From Bacteroidota bacterium (GTDB lineage Bacteria > Bacteroidota > Bacteroidia > Chitinophagales > Chitinophagaceae): 15,130 nucleotides of DNA. Each line of letters begins with the position of its first letter. The stretch's first letter is position 1. The stretch lies in assembly GCA_023427575.1 (NCBI GenBank), contig JAEZAY010000049.1, forward strand, positions 1 through 15,130. The letters are read 5' to 3'. Of the stretch, positions 8,201 to 15,067 are shown piece by piece. The translations under genes and the position numbers were made by a program. The notes beneath the pieces were generated by a model. It ran no database searches. It had not been told where the DNA came from and saw only the letters and a list, made by a program, of their open reading frames with translations.

Positions 8201-8828
8201 AAGCAAACCTTTTATCGTTCTTACTGAAATCTTTTTCAGCATAATCGGCGTTTTCTTCGGGTTTGCTATAACGGGTATGACTATGCCCCTGATCTTTGTG
8301 GCGGTGGGCATTGTTGGCCTGGCTGGTATTGTGGTGAAAAACGCCATTCTGCTGATCGAGTTTACCGATGAATTGAAGGAGCGCGGTTATAAAACGAAGG
8401 CGGCCATCATTGAAGCGGGCAAGATCCGGATTATACCTGTAATGCTAACCGCACTCGCAACAATGCTTGGTTTGTTTCCCCTGGCGATTGGTTTTAACCT
8501 CGACTGGATTTCGCTTTTTGAGAATCTTGATCCGAAGATCCATTTCGGTGGCGATAGTGTTGTATTCTGGGGGCCTTTGTCATGGACGCTTATCTTTGGT
8601 TTGATCTTCGCGTTCTTTATGACCCTGCTAATGGTACCATCCATGTACCTGATCTCTGAAAGACTCCGGAGACCCATGTCGAAATTTTACGGAACAAAAT
8701 GGATTGCACTGCTTGGATTCACCGGCCCCTTCTTTTTCATTTTTGTTTTTATAATGTGGTTCTGGCGAAAACTGATTCAGGGTAAGCCGATGATGCCTCA
8801 TCTCCTGGGTTATCGTCCGAACAAATAA
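5298..8828 (+). CDS. RND efflux permease (AcrB/HAE-like), extended form
   Basis: This inner-membrane proton-driven pump takes substrates from periplasm and membrane. At 1176 aa it exceeds the ~1030-1050 aa of AcrB-type pumps. TM1 is at about 23-43 and a porter domain follows. TM4 carries the proton-relay aspartates Asp419-Asp420 (FGLGIIVDDAIVVIEN), and TM10 has the matching Lys1014 (GIVVKNAILLIEF). The two-Asp plus Lys set argues for a hydrophobic/amphiphilic efflux pump rather than a heavy-metal one. Three hydrophobic segments are additional: about 526-543 and 548-565 between TM6 and TM7, and 1136-1157 after TM12. A further insert lies between TM11 and TM12 (about 1066-1092). Substrate cannot be told. 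It is the last gene of the operon and is followed by a terminator. Confidence 0.93.
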   Translation: MSTKKFIEKFKEYKPTSWVIDHITVTYVATIAITLWGLNIFINLPKESYPDIVVPQIYISTVYAGTSPKDMENLVTRPIEKEIKTISGARIRKVTSTSIQDFSSILVEFETDVDIEIAKQKVQDAVDKAEAELPTDLTVEPNVLEVAFSDFPIMYVNVSGNYDGIKLKEYAEKLQDRFEELREVNRADLAGAPEREIQVNVDKYKMEIAGLTINDIAGAIGNENRDISAGNIKIGHMQPTIQVKGQFVSALDMQNIIVKNIYGQPIYLKDVARIVDTVKEQESYSRLNNKNVVTLQIVKRSGENLIETSDKIKEVVNEMKRTELPADLDVVITGDQSVATRTSFNELINTIVIGFILVLIVLMFFMGVNNAFFVALSVPLSVFVAFMFLPLADMIVGTHVTLNFIVLFALLFGLGIIVDDAIVVIENTHRLFNNGKMPIVRAAKMAAGEVFVPVLSGTVTTLAPFFPLLFWPGIIGKFMIYLPTVLILTLTASLIVAFLINPVFAVSFMKPEYYPAKEPKAAIFRKPVFWIFAALGIVMHLLGQHGIGNFIILMILLVLLNRFLLRDVIHNFQNKVLPRLMARYEKGLRWALAKNHPGWLLASVFGLFIISFLALFLRGNKTEFFPQGDPAIIYVYLKMPVGTKTETTDSVTAILEKKVFDVIGENNPVVESVISNVAVGATDPFSGERGTQAHLGRIQISFVEFQNRNGESTMKYMDSLRSTIKQIPGAEISIASQQNGPASGAPVNIEVIGEDFDEIIRTSVALKNYLDSIDIEGVEKLKLDVDVTKPELTLNINRQRAMQEGLSTTQIGSAVRSALFGFEASKLKIGEDEYKIQVRYQDELRNNISDLYNMKITYRDFNTGMVRQVPISNVVEFDYNSTLGGIKRKDLKRVISIYSNLVDGADPNRVNAAVAASLADFKEKGEGITLRQTGQQEEQGESLSFLGSALIIALGLIFGILVLQFNSLSKPFIVLTEIFFSIIGVFFGFAITGMTMPLIFVAVGIVGLAGIVVKNAILLIEFTDELKERGYKTKAAIIEAGKIRIIPVMLTALATMLGLFPLAIGFNLDWISLFENLDPKIHFGGDSVVFWGPLSWTLIFGLIFAFFMTLLMVPSMYLISERLRRPMSKFYGTKWIALLGFTGPFFFIFVFIMWFWRKLIQGKPMMPHLLGYRPNK

Positions 8829-8891
8829 ATGGGACGAAAACAGCCGTTCGTGTTGAGTAATCATGCATAATTGAAAAACCTGGATATAAAT

Positions 8892-8928
8892 AAAAGAACA
8901 CCCCCGATATGCCGGGGGTGTTCTTTTT
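8892..8928. terminator. Bidirectional intrinsic terminator between convergent genes
   Basis: AGAACACCCCCG (8895-8906) pairs perfectly with CGGGGGTGTTCT (8913-8924) around a six-base loop. A-rich sequence on the left and a T-run on the right extend the stem to about 15 bp. It would give a U-tract on both strands. It lies 64 bp after the RND permease stop and 24 bp from the end of the leftward M16 peptidase gene, so it probably ends both transcripts. Confidence 0.9.
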
Positions 8929-8951
8929 AAAAACTGAAGGGGAATTAAAAC

Positions 8952-11807
8952 TCAGAAAGTTCTTTTCCTGGCAGGATCTCCATCGGTATTTAATTCAGTG
9001 ATGGTGTAACCCAGTTTCTGAACTCCCGGTAAAATGGTTTGCTTGTCTCCAACCAGAAGAATATTCATTTTTTCAGGATTGATCCATTTTTTGGCCAGGG
9101 CATCGATTTCCTGTTTGGTAATCTCTTTTAAAATCTTCGTTTGTTGATCTACGTAATCAGCCGGCAGATTGTAATCGAGGATCCGTGAAATAAATCCGGC
9201 TTTCTGGAATCCGGTTTCATACCGTAGCGCGTCTCTTTGGCCGATTGCGCTTTTCATAAACATGAGTTCATCATTTTTGATCCCATTGGTGGCATAATCT
9301 TTAAGTTCGTTCATTACCTCTATCAGGGCACTGTCTGTTGCAGAGGCTTTAATGCCGGAACTAAATTCAAACTCCCCGCTGTATTTATCAGCGCCGAATC
9401 CGGTACGTGCGCCATAGGTCCAGCCTTTATCTTCCCGAAGGTTAATATTTACCCGGCCGTTAAAACCGCCACCCAAAGCAAAATTCATTAACCCGGATTT
9501 ATAATACTCGCCCGTTGCGTCATATTTCAACCCGGTAGCGTATCCAACCCGGAACTCTGTTTGAGCTGCCTTAGGAACATCCACAATAAACACCTGGGTT
9601 TTTTCAATTTCGGCAGGCTTGCTGTCTACCACCGGCATTTCAATTTTTTTGTTCGGCAGTTTATCCAGAAACCGGAGTTTTGGAAGAATTTCTGATTGTT
9701 TGATATCGCCCACAATCACCAGTTTGGCATCGCGGGAGCTGATATAGTTATCATAATATTCCTGCACATCGCTGACCTTCAGATTTTTTACCGTATGCTC
9801 GGTGCCATCCTGGCTCTTGCCCAGAATATTGTCTTCGCCATAATGTATTTTGGCCATAACCATACTGGCTATACGCGCAGGCTGGGTTTTAGCATTTTTT
9901 AAACTCTCAAGGGTTTGTTGTTGTGTACGTTTAAACGCATCTTCCGTGAATTTTGGATTGAAGATTCTTTCCTCCAGCAGATTCAGGGTTTTATCGAGGT
10001 TTTTCTTCAGCGACTGAACATTGAAACTGATTCCGTCGATATTGCTGCTAACGGAAATGGAGCTTCCCAGTTTCTGAAGTTCTACAGCCATCTGCTCTGC
10101 CGTGTAATTTTTGGTGTCATCATTCATCAATGATGCAAACATATTTGCAAGGCCGATTTTAGAGGTATCATTCGCCTGCAGCAGATGTCCTCCGGGAATT
10201 GTCAGGGCCAGTGTAACGGTAGGAATTTCATTATTTTCAGTACCAACTACCCTGATACCATTGGCAAGATCTTTTCTCCAGAACGCGGGCACTTTAACAG
10301 CCGGATTGGCACCGTTCCCCGGCATTGCCGAACGTTTAAAATTATCTTTAGCCTTTGTATATTTTAAACCGGCATAACCATAATCAGGAGCTTTATAATT
10401 TGTGGTATCAATCAGGTAATTGTCGGTGGCTGCAATCAGACTGTCCTGGCCTTTCGGCAATACACTCAGAATGACCGCATGTTTACCACGGATGTATTTG
10501 TTGTAAGCATTCATTACATCTTCCCTGGTCAGGGAGGAATACATTTCCAGCAGTTCACTTATTTTATTCGGGTTGCCTGTAAACGTTTCAAATGCTGCGA
10601 GCTGTGAAACTTTGCCGGAAACGCTCTGCAGGCCATTGATCGCCGAAGCTTCAATACTGCCTTTGAACTTATCGATATCTTCCTGAGTTACGCCCCGGGT
10701 TTCAAAACTGTCGAGCGAAGCCCGGAACAGTTTTTCCATTGAAGCCAGGCTTTTGCCGGGAAGTGGAACAATCGAAATATTAAATTCCCCGCTTAATTCA
10801 GACAGCCGGCTGGCAGCAAATGCCTGTAGTGCAATCTGGGGCTTAACGAATTGCTGATAAAACACCGAATTCCGTCCCTGGCCAAGAATTTGTGCAAGGC
10901 ATGCAAGGGCGGCCATATCTTCATGATAGTCGGGAACAGTGGCATAAGTAATGTTCAGCATCGGCAGGCGGGCGTAATTGTCAACATAGGAAACATACCG
11001 ATTGCTGTTGATTTTAACCGGTTCAACCTTAACCTTCGAAACTTCCGGTCCACGGGGAATGGAACCAAAATATTTTTCAACCAGTTTAACCACTTCGGCG
11101 GGTTTAACATCGCCGCCAATAGTGATGGTGGCATTATTGGGTCCATACCAGCGAAGGAAAAAGTTTTTAAGATCATCTACATTAACCCGGTTCAGGTCTT
11201 CAACATAACCAATGGTAAGCCACGAATATGGATGGCCGTAAGGATAGAGGTTTTTGGCCGACATTTCGAATGCAAGTCCATAAGGGCGATTATCATAATT
11301 CTGACCTCTTTCATTTTTTACCGTGGCGCGCTGAATCTCGAATTTCTTCTGAGTTACGGCATCCAGCAAAAATCCCATCCGGTCGGCTTCGAGCCATAAC
11401 ATTTTTTCAAGCTGGTTGGCGGGAACGGTCTGGTAATAATTTGTTCTGTCGCGATTGGTTGAACCATTCAGGGTTCCACCGGCTTCGGTAACAATTTTGA
11501 AATGTTGTTCATCCGCCACATTATCGCTGCCCTGAAACATCATGTGCTCGAAAAAATGTGCAAAGCCCGATTTTCCGATCTCTTCTCTGGCCGATCCTAC
11601 ATGGTAGGTAACATCCACATGTACCAGAGGGTCACTTTTGTCTTCATGAACAATCAGCGTTAGGCCGTTTTTAAGTTCGTATTTCTCGTACGGAATGATT
11701 ACCGAATTTCCTTTTTTGGTCACTTTTTCAACCAGTTTCGTTTGGGCCGAAACCTCCGGTAATACAAATAGTAAATAGCCTGCAAACAGTAATAAAAATT
11801 TTCTCAT
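8952..11807 (-). CDS. Secreted M16 family zinc metallopeptidase, two M16 units in one chain
   Basis: This is a predicted periplasmic zinc peptidase of the pitrilysin/PqqL type, 951 aa. The signal peptide is about 1-21 (MRKFLLLFAGYLLFVLPEVSA). The first M16 unit has the inverted zinc motif HFFEH (His84, Glu87, His88) with the third ligand Glu166 in VKNERGQ. The second unit (from about 495) has lost the motif: SKIGLANMFASLMND stands where HxxEH would be. It keeps the Arg-Tyr pair typical of the partner domain (Arg791 and Tyr798 in NLREDKGWTYGA). Fused active and inactive halves close into a single clamshell chamber, so substrates are probably peptides or unfolded segments. An upstream ATG at 11843 would put twelve basic residues before the signal peptide. 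The chosen start has AGAAGAAG before it. It is a single-gene unit. Confidence 0.93.
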   Translation of the reverse strand: MRKFLLLFAGYLLFVLPEVSAQTKLVEKVTKKGNSVIIPYEKYELKNGLTLIVHEDKSDPLVHVDVTYHVGSAREEIGKSGFAHFFEHMMFQGSDNVADEQHFKIVTEAGGTLNGSTNRDRTNYYQTVPANQLEKMLWLEADRMGFLLDAVTQKKFEIQRATVKNERGQNYDNRPYGLAFEMSAKNLYPYGHPYSWLTIGYVEDLNRVNVDDLKNFFLRWYGPNNATITIGGDVKPAEVVKLVEKYFGSIPRGPEVSKVKVEPVKINSNRYVSYVDNYARLPMLNITYATVPDYHEDMAALACLAQILGQGRNSVFYQQFVKPQIALQAFAASRLSELSGEFNISIVPLPGKSLASMEKLFRASLDSFETRGVTQEDIDKFKGSIEASAINGLQSVSGKVSQLAAFETFTGNPNKISELLEMYSSLTREDVMNAYNKYIRGKHAVILSVLPKGQDSLIAATDNYLIDTTNYKAPDYGYAGLKYTKAKDNFKRSAMPGNGANPAVKVPAFWRKDLANGIRVVGTENNEIPTVTLALTIPGGHLLQANDTSKIGLANMFASLMNDDTKNYTAEQMAVELQKLGSSISVSSNIDGISFNVQSLKKNLDKTLNLLEERIFNPKFTEDAFKRTQQQTLESLKNAKTQPARIASMVMAKIHYGEDNILGKSQDGTEHTVKNLKVSDVQEYYDNYISSRDAKLVIVGDIKQSEILPKLRFLDKLPNKKIEMPVVDSKPAEIEKTQVFIVDVPKAAQTEFRVGYATGLKYDATGEYYKSGLMNFALGGGFNGRVNINLREDKGWTYGARTGFGADKYSGEFEFSSGIKASATDSALIEVMNELKDYATNGIKNDELMFMKSAIGQRDALRYETGFQKAGFISRILDYNLPADYVDQQTKILKEITKQEIDALAKKWINPEKMNILLVGDKQTILPGVQKLGYTITELNTDGDPARKRTF

Positions 11808-11872
11808 TCTTCTTCTGAATTTATGTATCGGACAAATTAGCAAAATAAGAGCTGACTCAGACAGTAATTAGC

Positions 11873-11888
11873 AATTTCATAGGAAATT
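11873..11888. promoter_or_regulatory. Inverted repeat AATTTC-N4-GAAATT
   Basis: Six-base arms at 11873-11878 and 11883-11888 are exact reverse complements across a four-base spacer. It lies in the 118-bp gap between the divergent M16 and AIM24-like genes. Its centre is 31 bp, about three helical turns, from the centre of the palindrome at 11905-11918, and both share a TTTC…GAAA look. It may be one half of an operator, but it is AT-rich and could be chance. Confidence 0.25.
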
Positions 11889-11904
11889 TTAAATCAAATC
11901 TCTA

Positions 11905-11918
11905 ATTTTCCGGAAAAT
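11905..11918. promoter_or_regulatory. 14-bp perfect palindrome ATTTTCCGGAAAAT
   Basis: The palindrome ends seven bases before the start codon of the AIM24-like gene. It could bind a dimeric regulator that covers the start of transcription, or be a weak leader hairpin. A -7-like TAATTTTC (11903-11910, one base off TAnnTTTG) overlaps its left half. Function is inference. Confidence 0.35.
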
Positions 11919-11925
11919 CTGAACA

Positions 11926-12720
11926 ATGCGAACAAATCACGAAATAGACTTTCAAATTCATGGTGAAGAAATGCAGTATGTGGAGATCGAGCTGGATCCA
12001 CAGGAAACCGCTATCGCGGAAAGCGGAGCATTTATGATGATGGAAGACGGAATTCAGATGGAAACCATATTCGGTGATGGATCACAGCAGCAGAAAGGTT
12101 TTCTGGGCAAGCTGGCCTCTGCCGGCAAGCGCCTTCTGACCGGTGAGAGTTTATTTATGACGGCCTACACAAATACGGGCCACAGCAAAAAGAAGGTAAG
12201 TTTCGCATCTCCATACCCGGGAAAAATCATCAGCATGGATCTGCTCCGGATGGGCGGCAAAATTGTTTGTCAGAAAGACTCTTTTTTATGCGCTGCCAAG
12301 GGCGTTAGTGTGGGAATTGAATTTCAGCGTAAGCTGGGTACCGGATTATTCGGGGGTGAAGGTTTTATCATGCAGAAGCTGGAAGGCGATGGGCTGGCTT
12401 TTGTACATGCCGGCGGCCATGTTACTGAAAAAGATCTGGCGCCCGGCGAAACGTTAAAAATTGATACCGGTTGTATAGTTGCTTTTACTCAAACGGTTGA
12501 CTACGACATTCAGTTTGTAGGCGGAATAAAAAATTCACTGTTCGGCGGCGAAGGGCTTTTCTTTGCCGTTTTACGAGGTCCCGGAAAAGTATGGATTCAG
12601 ACGCTTCCCATCAGTCGGCTGGCGGGCCGGATCCTCGCATACGGAACCGTTCGGCGTAAAGAAGAAGGCAGCCTGTTGGGAGGAATCGGAAATGTGCTCG
12701 ATGGCGATGGATGGAGATAA
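11926..12720 (+). CDS. AIM24 / TIGR00266 family protein
   Basis: This 264-aa protein has no signal peptide or TM segment and belongs to the family named after yeast mitochondrial Aim24 (TIGR00266). Its bacterial role is not established. The sequence reads as a beta-rich fold with two parallel halves: GTGLFGGEGFIMQKLEGDG at 138-156 and NSLFGGEGLFFAVLRGPG at 203-220 share the loop LFGGEG. Other family-like blocks are the early AESGAFMMMED (31-41), SPYPGKIISMDL (95-106) and the Gly-rich tail (GSLLGGIGNVLDGDG). It is transcribed away from the M16 gene as a single unit and ends before a shared terminator. The start is the first ATG of the frame, seven bases after the palindrome at 11905-11918. Confidence 0.9.
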   Translation: MRTNHEIDFQIHGEEMQYVEIELDPQETAIAESGAFMMMEDGIQMETIFGDGSQQQKGFLGKLASAGKRLLTGESLFMTAYTNTGHSKKKVSFASPYPGKIISMDLLRMGGKIVCQKDSFLCAAKGVSVGIEFQRKLGTGLFGGEGFIMQKLEGDGLAFVHAGGHVTEKDLAPGETLKIDTGCIVAFTQTVDYDIQFVGGIKNSLFGGEGLFFAVLRGPGKVWIQTLPISRLAGRILAYGTVRRKEEGSLLGGIGNVLDGDGWR

Positions 12721-12789
12721 GCTGATACGGGATGATCCCGGATTCTGCACCGCCTTACAATTTAACCAGATATACGCTGAAATAAATCG

Positions 12790-12828
12790 AACTAAAAAGA
12801 CCGCTGGAAATAGGCGGCCTTTTTAGTT
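12790..12828. terminator. Bidirectional intrinsic terminator between convergent genes
   Basis: AACTAAAAAG (12790-12799) pairs with CTTTTTAGTT (12819-12828). Inside it CCGC (12801-12804) pairs with GCGG (12814-12817) after one A-C mismatch, leaving a nine-base loop. The A-run and T-run give a U-tract on both strands. It lies 70 bp after the AIM24-like gene and 16 bp from the end of the leftward Bax-inhibitor-like gene. I see nothing else in this gap. Confidence 0.8.
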
Positions 12829-12843
12829 AATATGATATCATTG

Positions 12844-13605
12844 TCAATCGCGGCTTGAAAGTTTCGATAACAGGCGTAGAATTTCAATATAGAGCCAAAC
12901 AATCGTTACGATAAGTGCAAATGCACCAAACCATTCCATATATTTTGGTGCTCCCATTGCTGTTCCGCGATCTATCAGGTCAAAGTCGAGGATCAGATTT
13001 AAGGCGGCAATTACCACCACCACCAGCGAAAATCCAATTCCCCAGATCGAACTGTCATGGATCAGCGGCATCTGGATTCCAAAAAAGCCCAATACAAAAG
13101 AAAGCAGATAAAATATGGCAATACCGGCCGTTGCGGCAATTAGTACAGACCTGAATTTTTCCGTGGCCTTGATTATGCCGAAATGATATAAGCCAAACAT
13201 GGCGATGATCACCCCGAAGGTGAGTCCAACCGCCTGCATTACAATATTAGGCGCATACTGTGCAAATGCATCGGCATAATACGCAGAAATTCCGCCTACA
13301 AACACGCCCTCGATCAGGGCGTACACCGGAGCCAGGTATGGTGCTGTTTTAGGTCTGAAAGAAATGATCAGCGCAAGTACAAGTCCGCCGATCGCGCTTC
13401 CGATAATCCAGGGCATAATAGCCTTTCCTTCTGCTGCGGCCTTCCATGCAAAGGCAGCGGCTGCGATTACCAGCAGCATCATTAAGCCAAATTTGTTTAA
13501 CGTACCGCTTTGGGTCATCGTACCCTGACCGGAATTGCCGGCTTCGATGGTTTGTTCGAAACGTTTTTCACTAAGGGTAGGATTTCCCGATTTTAAAAGT
13601 GCCAT
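12844..13605 (-). CDS. Bax inhibitor-1/YccA family seven-TM membrane protein
   Basis: This 253-aa inner-membrane protein fits the bacterial Bax inhibitor-1/YccA group, of the COG4760 type by length and motifs. A hydrophilic N-terminal tail of about 36 residues (KSGNPTLSEKRFEQT…) precedes seven hydrophobic segments at roughly 38-55, 63-83, 91-110, 119-141, 152-175, 187-208 and 222-247. Acidic residues in and near the last segments (LILDFDLIDRG, 204-214) fall where family members keep conserved aspartates. In the related B. subtilis YetJ, an Asp pair gates a pH-sensitive calcium leak; carrying that role over to this protein is inference. It is a single gene with its own -7 element upstream and a terminator behind it. 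Confidence 0.9.
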   Translation of the reverse strand: MALLKSGNPTLSEKRFEQTIEAGNSGQGTMTQSGTLNKFGLMMLLVIAAAAFAWKAAAEGKAIMPWIIGSAIGGLVLALIISFRPKTAPYLAPVYALIEGVFVGGISAYYADAFAQYAPNIVMQAVGLTFGVIIAMFGLYHFGIIKATEKFRSVLIAATAGIAIFYLLSFVLGFFGIQMPLIHDSSIWGIGFSLVVVVIAALNLILDFDLIDRGTAMGAPKYMEWFGAFALIVTIVWLYIEILRLLSKLSSRD

Positions 13606-13633
13606 AGTTTAGTGTTTAGTAGTTGCCAATATA

Positions 13634-13641
13634 CAAAAATA
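13634..13641 (-). promoter_or_regulatory. Bacteroidota-type -7 element for the Bax-inhibitor-like gene
   Basis: The minus strand reads TATTTTTG, an exact TAnnTTTG match, 28 bp upstream of the start codon at 13605. Transcription would begin near 13628. No TTTG is seen at the usual -33 distance. Confidence 0.45.
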
Positions 13642-13677
13642 CCCATACCGTAAAAGATTGCTTGCGCGAAAGGGTGT

Positions 13678-13697
13678 AAAAAGCCTGTTAAAGGCTT
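13678..13697 (-). terminator. Intrinsic terminator downstream of ricT
   Basis: On the minus strand AAGCCT (13697-13692) pairs with AGGCTT (13686-13681) across a five-base loop, running into a T-run (TTTTTA). The stem is short (6 bp) but well placed, about 33 bp after the ricT stop and ahead of the next gene's promoter. Confidence 0.55.
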
Positions 13698-13729
13698 AGA
13701 AAACAGCCAATATCAGTCGGTTTCCGGTT

Positions 13730-15067
13730 TTATTTAGAATCTCCCGGTTTGTTTCGTCTGTTATCTTTTTGGGGCGGCCTGGGTTGCTGAGGCGGTCTTG
13801 GATTTTGTGGCGGCTTTTGCTGCGGCGGCCTCTGCTGCTGCTGTGGTTTCTGCTGCTGCGTGGGCTTTTGCTGCTGAGGCGGTTTTTGCTGTTGAGGTCT
13901 TTCCGGGCGATTTTGATTCTGTGGCCCCTGCGGTTTCCGGTTTTCTCTTGGCTGCTGGAATCGCTTTTTCTTTTCCGCCTTTTCGAGGGTTCGCAAACTG
14001 ATCTGGCCCACCACGTCTACAAATTCCGGCTCCACTTCTTTTGGCTTATTGCTGGTTACTTCAACGGCTTCCAGTTCCTGCGGAACGATCCCCTGATTAT
14101 TCTGAAGCCGGATTTTTTTCACCGTTTCAATGGTGAGCGGGTATTGTTTGGAACTATCGGGAAGGATATACCACATCAGGTTCCTGAAAATATCCTTTTT
14201 TATAAGGATGGCGGTTCCTTTCGCAACCTGAATGGTGTCGGCATTGTCGGGAAAATGCTGCAATGCATCGAGATAGGTATCCAGTTCATAGTTCAGGCAA
14301 CATTTCAGGCGCCCGCACTGGCCGCTGAGTTTTGTCTGGTTGATGGAAAGATTCTGATACCGGGCTGCAGTGGTGTTTACCGATTTAAAATCGGTGAGCC
14401 AGGTGCTGCAGCACAATTCACGGCCACAACTGCCAATTCCACCAATTTTACCGGCTTCCTGGCGCGCTCCGATCTGGCGCATTTCCACCTTCACCTTAAA
14501 TTCGCGGGCATACACTTTAATAAGCTCCCTGAAATCCACCCGATCATCAGCAATATAGAAGAAAGTGGCTTTTCTGCCATCGGCCTGAATTTCCACTTCA
14601 CTGATCTTCATGTCAAGATTTAATTGCTTGGCTATGGCGCGGGAGCGGATAACAGCTTCCGGTTCCCGGGCCTTATTGATCCGCATCAGTTCAAGATCCC
14701 GATCGGTAGCCCTGCGTAGAATCCGTTTAATGTCGGCATCGTTTTCCTGAATTCCTTTTTTCTTAAGCTGAAGGCGAACCACTTCTCCGGTCACCGAAAC
14801 CTCGCCCAGGTCAAACCCACTGATTCCTTCTACCGCCACCTGATCACCTTTTTCAAAAATATGTACCGTTGTATTCCTGAAATAGTCTTTACGGCTTCCA
14901 TTATTAAAGCTCACCTCCACAATCCGGCATCCACTTTCCGGATCGCTGAATGGAAGATTAGCGAGCCAGTCATATACATTCATCCGGTTACAACCCCCTG
15001 TGCTGCAACCTCCATTGCTTTTGCACCCGTTAACCTTAGTTCCGGTACCACATGAACTACAGCCCAT
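13730..15067 (-). CDS. ricT: RicT-like PSP1 domain protein with Cys-rich start and Gln/Pro-rich tail
   Basis: This is a 445-aa cytoplasmic protein of the PSP1/RicT (YaaT) family. In Bacillus, RicT joins RicA and RicF in a complex carrying [4Fe-4S] clusters that steers RNase Y-dependent RNA processing. The PSP1 core covers about 45-300 and has the family cysteines in GSCGRELCCSTW (Cys214, 219, 220) and SGQCGRLKCCLNYE (Cys251, 256, 257). Two parts lie outside the core. Residues 1-28 are Gly/Ser-rich with five cysteines (3, 6, 15, 21, 26). From about 340 the chain is charged and then becomes low-complexity with KPPQQQ-like units and many Lys/Arg. The start at 15067 includes the Cys-rich part; the Met29 alternative would lose it. 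I see no ricA or ricF homologue in the window. Confidence 0.92.
   Translation of the reverse strand: MGCSSCGTGTKVNGCKSNGGCSTGGCNRMNVYDWLANLPFSDPESGCRIVEVSFNNGSRKDYFRNTTVHIFEKGDQVAVEGISGFDLGEVSVTGEVVRLQLKKKGIQENDADIKRILRRATDRDLELMRINKAREPEAVIRSRAIAKQLNLDMKISEVEIQADGRKATFFYIADDRVDFRELIKVYAREFKVKVEMRQIGARQEAGKIGGIGSCGRELCCSTWLTDFKSVNTTAARYQNLSINQTKLSGQCGRLKCCLNYELDTYLDALQHFPDNADTIQVAKGTAILIKKDIFRNLMWYILPDSSKQYPLTIETVKKIRLQNNQGIVPQELEAVEVTSNKPKEVEPEFVDVVGQISLRTLEKAEKKKRFQQPRENRKPQGPQNQNRPERPQQQKPPQQQKPTQQQKPQQQQRPPQQKPPQNPRPPQQPRPPQKDNRRNKPGDSK
13754..13936 (-). repeat. Low-complexity repeat tract encoding the Gln/Pro/Lys tail of RicT
   Basis: This tract encodes residues 378-438. It is built of imperfect units such as KPPQQQ, KPTQQQ, KPQQQQ and RPPQQK, with runs of CAG/CAA codons visible on the plus strand as CTGCTG and TTGCTG. 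Such tracts change length by slippage and may vary between strains. The basic, Gln/Pro-rich tail is likely disordered and could contact RNA or ribosomes, which is inference. Confidence 0.75.

Noticed and set aside
2725..8828. The efflux operon as a heavy-metal (CusA-type) system
   Set aside because: The permease has the Asp-Asp/Lys proton relay of HAE-type pumps, and no Met- or His-rich metal motifs are seen in the adaptor or pump.
10851..11399. Plus-strand open frame of 182 codons opposite the M16 peptidase
   Set aside because: The opposite strand carries the conserved M16 sequence; this frame has no recognisable domain, promoter or ribosome binding site.
8952..11807. M16 gene as two genes fused by mistake
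   Set aside because: A single chain with an active first half and an inactive second half is a known M16 arrangement, and the frame is intact throughout.
13769..14623. Long plus-strand open frame of 284 codons opposite ricT
   Set aside because: It is antisense to a gene with clear PSP1 motifs, and its Leu/Arg runs are simply the complement of the Gln/Pro repeat codons.
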